Part shown: in pieces, positions 5,646-9,174 of the stretch
Layout of the letters: the number at the start of each line of letters is the position of its first letter
How positions within the stretch are numbered: position 1 is the stretch's first letter
Assembly: GCA_018663815.1 (NCBI GenBank)
Contig: JABJPQ010000665.1
Location: 1-9,174, forward strand
Direction: 5' to 3'
From: Halobacteriovoraceae bacterium
GTDB taxonomy: Bacteria; Bdellovibrionota; Bacteriovoracia; Bacteriovoracales; Bacteriovoracaceae
Length of the DNA: 9,174 bases
The notes under the pieces: generated by a model
What the model was told of the DNA's origin: nothing
What the model saw: the letters and a program-made list of their open reading frames with translations, nothing else
The model's database searches: none
Position numbers and translations under genes: made by a program

Positions 5646-7205
5646 TTATTCCCGATAAAAACAACCAACAGACTCTTTATTCCTAACCGAAGCATTTAAA
5701 ACCATCTCTCCCACTTCAACCGCATTTCTAAGACCAATAAGATCATCATGCAGCTTTGCGTGTTTGTAAAAACGGTGAATCTCAGAATTTAACTCTCCAA
5801 ACATTGCGCCAGCTCTAGCAAGTCTATTGCGAGATCTTTTAAGCCCAATATAATTCCACATAGTTTGTTTGAGCGTTTGAATATCTTGGGTTATCAAAGC
5901 TCTATCAACGTCTTTATGTCCCAGGCTCCAATCCTTGATTAGTTTTAAATCATAATTTTTGTCAGACTTTAGTGTTTGCATAATCTTTTCAGCAGCAATA
6001 TATCCGAAAGTTAATCCTTCTAGTAATGATGTTGAGGCTAAACGATTTGCTCCATGCAAACCAGTACTAGCAACCTCGCCAACGGCATAAAGGTTCATCA
6101 AATTTGTTTCTCCGTCCATATTCGTTTTAACACCGCCACATGTATAATGTGCTGCTGGTACAACAGGTATTGGCTCTTTGGTTATATCTATTTTATGTTC
6201 TAGGCAGTATTCATAAATGGTTGGGAAGCGCTCTTTAATCCAAGCCGATTCTTTCATTGAAATATCTAAATAAACAAAGTCGTCTTGTAGTTCAATCATT
6301 TCACTTAAAATTGCACGGGAAACAACATCTCTGGGAGCAAGCTCTTCATCAAAGTGATACTTAGACATAAATCTTTCACCATTTGAATTGATTAAAATTC
6401 CCCCTTCTCCTCTTATAGTTTCCGAAACCAAAAATCTGCGGTGAAACGCACCTGAGTAAAATGATGTCGGATGAAATTGAACAAATTCCATGTTTGAAAG
6501 TATGGCTCCAGCTCTTTTGGCCATTGCATGCCCATCGCCCCTAGCTCCTGATGTATTGCTATTATGCAAATATAAAGCGCCAATTCCACCAGTTGCTAGA
6601 ATAGTTTTTTTGGCCATTACTTTTTTTACATCTTCTCTTTTTTGATCAAATAGAAAAGCACCCACGACTTTATGCTCTTCATAGCGTTGTTGTAGGTTAA
6701 TTCCATGGTGAGCTGGAGTTATAAGATCAATCGCTGTATGGGAAGTTAGTATCTCAACATTTTCTAAACTTTTTAGATAATTAAGCATACTTATTTGAAT
6801 AGACTTTCCAGTGCAGTCATTTTTATAAATGATTCTTTTTGTTGAGTGTGCTGCTTCTTTAGTAAGAGCTAGTTGATCATCTTTTTTAGTAAAATCTGTT
6901 TGGGCTTTTTCGAGCAGAATTTCTTCTAAAATTTTTGATGACCTCTCGATTAAAACATTTATCGCTTCTTCATTCGATGTACCAGCACTTGCTTTCATGA
7001 TATCTGAGCGAAATAAACTTGCTTCATCCCATAGAGGTTTGGAGTAGATAATCCCACCTTGTGCCCACATAGAGTTTGTTACTTCGGGCTCTGCCTCTCT
7101 GGTGACAAGAACAATATGCACCTTACTTTCAGCCAGTTTGATCGCGGCAGTTAAACCTGCAATTCCAGTCCCTATGACAAGTACATCACATTCTAATTGA
7201 CTCAC
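5646..7205 (-). CDS. nadB: L-aspartate oxidase
   Basis: NadB is a cytoplasmic FAD enzyme that oxidises L-aspartate to iminoaspartate, the first step of de novo NAD synthesis; the product goes to quinolinate synthase NadA. At 519 residues the length is normal. The Rossmann FAD motif G12-x-G14-x-x-G17 is near the N-terminus, followed by the N44-S45 and A48-Q49-G50-G51 segment typical of the fumarate reductase/NadB flavoprotein family. Further conserved parts are H120/R124 in EAAHSTKR, then QFHPTSFY with H245, RGEGG (265-269), APRD with R292, the active-site H353 in PAAHYTCGGV, and GLHGANRLASTSLLEG (382-397) with R388. By position, R292, H353 and R388 appear to match the catalytic residues of E. 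coli NadB. Translation begins at a GTG (7203-7205) with AAGGAG 6 bases before it. That start overlaps the nadC stop by four bases (GTGA), so coupled translation is likely. Confidence 0.96.
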   Translation of the reverse strand: MSQLECDVLVIGTGIAGLTAAIKLAESKVHIVLVTREAEPEVTNSMWAQGGIIYSKPLWDEASLFRSDIMKASAGTSNEEAINVLIERSSKILEEILLEKAQTDFTKKDDQLALTKEAAHSTKRIIYKNDCTGKSIQISMLNYLKSLENVEILTSHTAIDLITPAHHGINLQQRYEEHKVVGAFLFDQKREDVKKVMAKKTILATGGIGALYLHNSNTSGARGDGHAMAKRAGAILSNMEFVQFHPTSFYSGAFHRRFLVSETIRGEGGILINSNGERFMSKYHFDEELAPRDVVSRAILSEMIELQDDFVYLDISMKESAWIKERFPTIYEYCLEHKIDITKEPIPVVPAAHYTCGGVKTNMDGETNLMNLYAVGEVASTGLHGANRLASTSLLEGLTFGYIAAEKIMQTLKSDKNYDLKLIKDWSLGHKDVDRALITQDIQTLKQTMWNYIGLKRSRNRLARAGAMFGELNSEIHRFYKHAKLHDDLIGLRNAVEVGEMVLNASVRNKESVGCFYRE

Positions 7206-8053
7206 AAAGATCTCCTTTTAAATTTTAAAGACAGATCAACTTGAGGAGCATTATAAGTTAATGAGCCAGAGCTAATAGCATCAACACCATTTAAAATATA
7301 GCCTTCAATGTTTTTAAGGCTTATTCCGCCTGAAACTTCATAGGTCATATCCTCTTTTTTAATCTCTATCGCATGCTGAATTTCTGCTGGCGTAAAATTA
7401 TCTAGTAAAAAATGTTTTGCTCCTGCTTGGTAGGCACTAGCGAGTTCATCTAAATCGTGAATCTCAACAACTAGTGGTTGATAAAATGTTGAGAGATCTT
7501 GAAAATATTTTATGGCCATCTCTACTCCACCAAAAAACTCCTTATGGTTATCTTTAATCATCCAAGCATCCATCTGCCCAAAACGGTGATTATAACCACC
7601 ACCGACTTTCACAGCATATTTTTCAACAAAACGAAGTCCTGGAGTTGTTTTTCTGGTATCCAAAATTTTAACATGCCCAGATTTTTGAACAAATTGATTA
7701 GTATAAGTAGCGACACTACTTGCTCGTTGTAATAAATTTAAGGCAATCCTTTCACCGGTTAAGGCAATGTTAAAGGGAAGCTCAAATTTAATTTCTACAA
7801 AGTCTGATTTTTTAAACGTTTTGCCCTCATTAGGCATAAAATCTGAATATTCAATTTTCTCTTTCGCCAGATAATTAAACGTTTCAAAAAAGAAAGGCAA
7901 ACCGGCCAAGACCAAATCATCTTTGAGTTTCAACACGCACTCCACTTTTTTACTTGGTAGTGAATTTAAATAGGCATAATTTTTAGAAAAATCATCCTCT
8001 GCAAAAAAAAGAGCGAAGTTTTTTTCATAGATTTTTGGAATATCAAACGCCAT
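7202..8053 (-). CDS. nadC: Nicotinate-nucleotide pyrophosphorylase (quinolinate phosphoribosyltransferase)
   Basis: NadC converts quinolinate and PRPP to nicotinate mononucleotide, CO2 and pyrophosphate, the committed step into NAD. I take the ATG at 8053 (283 aa) because AAGGAG stands 7 bases before it; a longer reading from 8092 would only add residues without a site. Conserved family blocks are all present: ERIALNLLQRASSVAT (101-116), DTRKTTPGLR (132-141), EKYAVKVGGGYNHR (144-157), IKDNH (166-170), VVEIHDLDE (195-203), the LLDN loop (216-219), EVSGGI (239-244) and GVDAISSGSLT (256-266). These contain the Arg, Lys, Glu and Asp positions that bind quinolinate and PRPP in known structures. 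It is the first gene of a nadC-nadB pair; nadA is not in this window. Confidence 0.96.
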   Translation of the reverse strand: MAFDIPKIYEKNFALFFAEDDFSKNYAYLNSLPSKKVECVLKLKDDLVLAGLPFFFETFNYLAKEKIEYSDFMPNEGKTFKKSDFVEIKFELPFNIALTGERIALNLLQRASSVATYTNQFVQKSGHVKILDTRKTTPGLRFVEKYAVKVGGGYNHRFGQMDAWMIKDNHKEFFGGVEMAIKYFQDLSTFYQPLVVEIHDLDELASAYQAGAKHFLLDNFTPAEIQHAIEIKKEDMTYEVSGGISLKNIEGYILNGVDAISSGSLTYNAPQVDLSLKFKRRSL

Positions 8054-8060
8054 TAAGCTG

Positions 8061-8066
8061 CTCCTT
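8061..8066 (-). promoter_or_regulatory. Ribosome-binding site that fixes the nadC start
   Basis: The minus strand reads AAGGAG here, 7 bases before the ATG at 8053. It argues for that start over the upstream in-frame codon at 8092, whose extra residues (MICICLIAARSSL) would form an improbable extension for a cytoplasmic enzyme. Confidence 0.75.
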
Positions 8067-8074
8067 GCTGCAAT

Positions 8075-8103
8075 TAGACATATGCATATCATAAAAATAT
8101 CAA
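8075..8103 (+). promoter_or_regulatory. Possible promoter of the ComEC-like gene
   Basis: TAGACA (8075-8080, 5 of 6) is separated by 17 bases from TATCAA (8098-8103, 4 of 6). Transcription from about 8110 gives a leader of about 40 bases to the ATG at 8150. The spacer contains the 10-bp palindrome ATATGCATAT, so the promoter could share a control site with the divergent nadC-nadB operon. Confidence 0.3.
8080..8089. promoter_or_regulatory. Palindrome ATATGCATAT in the nadC / ComEC-like divergent spacer
   Basis: This perfect 10-bp palindrome lies between the two divergent genes, 27 bases upstream of the nadC start. On the minus strand a TATGAT (-10-like, 5 of 6, at 8088-8093) overlaps its edge, so a protein bound here could block nadC transcription. 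I see no good -35 box for that -10. The sequence does not let me name a regulator, and short AT-rich palindromes arise by chance. Confidence 0.25.
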
Positions 8104-8149
8104 TAACTTAAACTTTTGCTACTTAACTCATCTCTTGCAACAGATACCT

Positions 8150-9174
8150 ATGAAATATTTAGGACTTATCATTTTCATTCTCAGTATTTACCCTTCGCAG
8201 CAAGTAAGTATTAAGAAAAAAAACTACATTTCTGAAAATATCAATCAGAGCCAACTTGAGCCACAAAACTATGGTTTTTACAAAGCAATGCTTACGGGAA
8301 ATAAATCAAAGGTTTCCAGGAAGATGATTCATAATTTACGCAAGTATGGCCTTCTTCACCTTCTAACTCCTTCCGGGCTACATCTATCAAGCCTGCTTAT
8401 CTATTTTAAGTTTTCTGCTGTCATACAAGTCTTAATTCTAGGAATTCTTTTGTATTACTTAAGCATGTTTGACCAATACTTTTCCATGGAAAGAGTTATT
8501 ATTTTTAGTTTATTATCAAGACTCATTCATTTTTTTACTGGAAAAGTTCAACAAAACATCGAAGTAATTTTTATAACAACAATCCTCATTAGTTTTCTAA
8601 TCGGTCATTATCACAAAAGTCCACTAAGCCTCATCTATAGTTCTCTTTTTTGGGGAACCATCATTATTTACCGCAAAAATAAAATTAAAATGTTACTGAT
8701 GCTAAATTTTTCATTATATTTTAGCTCTAGTCTTATCGACCAAGGAAACTCCCCCCTATCATTATTCATAAATCCTCTTTTTACATTGATTATCTCCTCA
8801 TGTTTTCCTGTCTTATTTTTAAATTCAATCCTTCCTCAAACGATGCAATTTGGAGAATTAATTAACCCTATGATTAATTTCTTTTTACAGAGTTTAAATT
8901 TTGTTCATTCAGTTGATCCTTTTCCTGAATTAAAACTTCAGACAGAAATACTCCTTACCTCTTTAGTGTTTTTATTAAGACAAAAGTATCATCTTTTTAT
9001 TTTTGTTCTGTGCTGTTCAGTTTATAATTTAAACCCCATACCTAATATGAATCAAAAAGATCTCATTATTAATTTAGGTCATCCATCAGAGGTTATTTTT
9101 TATCGTAATAATTGGATACACTTCATAGATCAAAAGTGTCATTTTAATGATTTCAAAATAAATTGCAAAAAAAA
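8150..9174 (+). CDS. ComEC/Rec2-like membrane protein, divergent, 3' end outside the window
   Basis: From the ATG at 8150 the frame stays open for 341 codons to the window edge. It encodes a very hydrophobic protein with several membrane segments (about 3-14, 80-104, 114-130, 137-153, 158-174, 180-196, 204-226 and 266-292). Residues 67-82 (GLLHLLTPSGLHLSSL) match the signature of the ComEC/Rec2 competence domain (G-HLL-x-x-SG-H). RVIIFSLLSRLIHFF (115-129) and SPLSLFINPLFTLI (201-214) sit where later conserved segments of that domain occur. ComEC is the inner-membrane channel for single-stranded DNA in natural transformation. This protein lacks the usual N-terminal domain, since the signature begins only about 45 residues after the first helix. 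Residues 303-330 (KDLIINLGHPSEVIF, then WIHFIDQK) resemble the start of the C-terminal metallo-beta-lactamase-like domain, but with NLGHPSE in place of DVGQGD. No clear ribosome-binding site precedes the ATG. Family membership is fairly likely; DNA uptake is unproven. Confidence 0.72.
   Translation, partial: MKYLGLIIFILSIYPSQQVSIKKKNYISENINQSQLEPQNYGFYKAMLTGNKSKVSRKMIHNLRKYGLLHLLTPSGLHLSSLLIYFKFSAVIQVLILGILLYYLSMFDQYFSMERVIIFSLLSRLIHFFTGKVQQNIEVIFITTILISFLIGHYHKSPLSLIYSSLFWGTIIIYRKNKIKMLLMLNFSLYFSSSLIDQGNSPLSLFINPLFTLIISSCFPVLFLNSILPQTMQFGELINPMINFFLQSLNFVHSVDPFPELKLQTEILLTSLVFLLRQKYHLFIFVLCCSVYNLNPIPNMNQKDLIINLGHPSEVIFYRNNWIHFIDQKCHFNDFKINCKK

Noticed and set aside
7499..7732. 77-aa plus-strand frame within nadC
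   Set aside because: It is antisense to the conserved nadC catalytic core.

Overview
The window is AT-rich chromosomal DNA (roughly one third G+C by eye) from a Gram-negative bacterium. It has a lipoprotein with a lipobox, several signal-peptide proteins, a likely outer-membrane protein, and a de novo NAD operon (nadC-nadB). Low G+C, many orphan exported proteins, a stand-alone secretin N-domain protein and a divergent ComEC-like protein would fit a Bdellovibrionota lineage such as the Bacteriovoracaceae. That placement is an inference from style, with no marker gene to prove it. No rRNA, tRNA, IS element, phage gene or CRISPR array was seen.

Layout, left to right. (1) 1-647 (+): 3' part of a gene for a short periplasmic protein with GspD-type N0 and N1 domains but no secretin pore; its real start lies before the window. 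(2) 644-2029 (-): rimO, the methylthiotransferase for ribosomal protein S12. It converges on the first gene, and the two stop codons share a TTAA. (3) 2189-5595: four exported proteins of unknown function. These are a lipoprotein (-), a 101-aa four-cysteine secreted protein (-), a divergently transcribed 210-aa four-cysteine secreted protein (+), and a 272-aa probable outer-membrane protein (+) with a very good ribosome-binding site. (4) 5606-5643: a 17-bp stem between convergent genes, probably a bidirectional terminator. (5) 5646-8053 (-): nadC then nadB, overlapping by GTGA. (6) 8150 to the end (+): an open reading frame that runs off the window. It encodes a membrane protein with the ComEC/Rec2 signature but no N-terminal domain, and possibly a decayed start of the C-terminal metallo-beta-lactamase-like domain.

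How they work together: only nadC-nadB is a clear functional unit. NadB oxidises L-aspartate to iminoaspartate, NadA (not in this window) condenses it to quinolinate, and NadC turns that into nicotinate mononucleotide. rimO is housekeeping. The exported proteins have separate promoters or orientations, so nothing shows that they form one system. I see no convincing undescribed system. The best leads are the pore-less secretin-domain protein, the divergent ComEC-like protein, and the cluster of orphan exported proteins.
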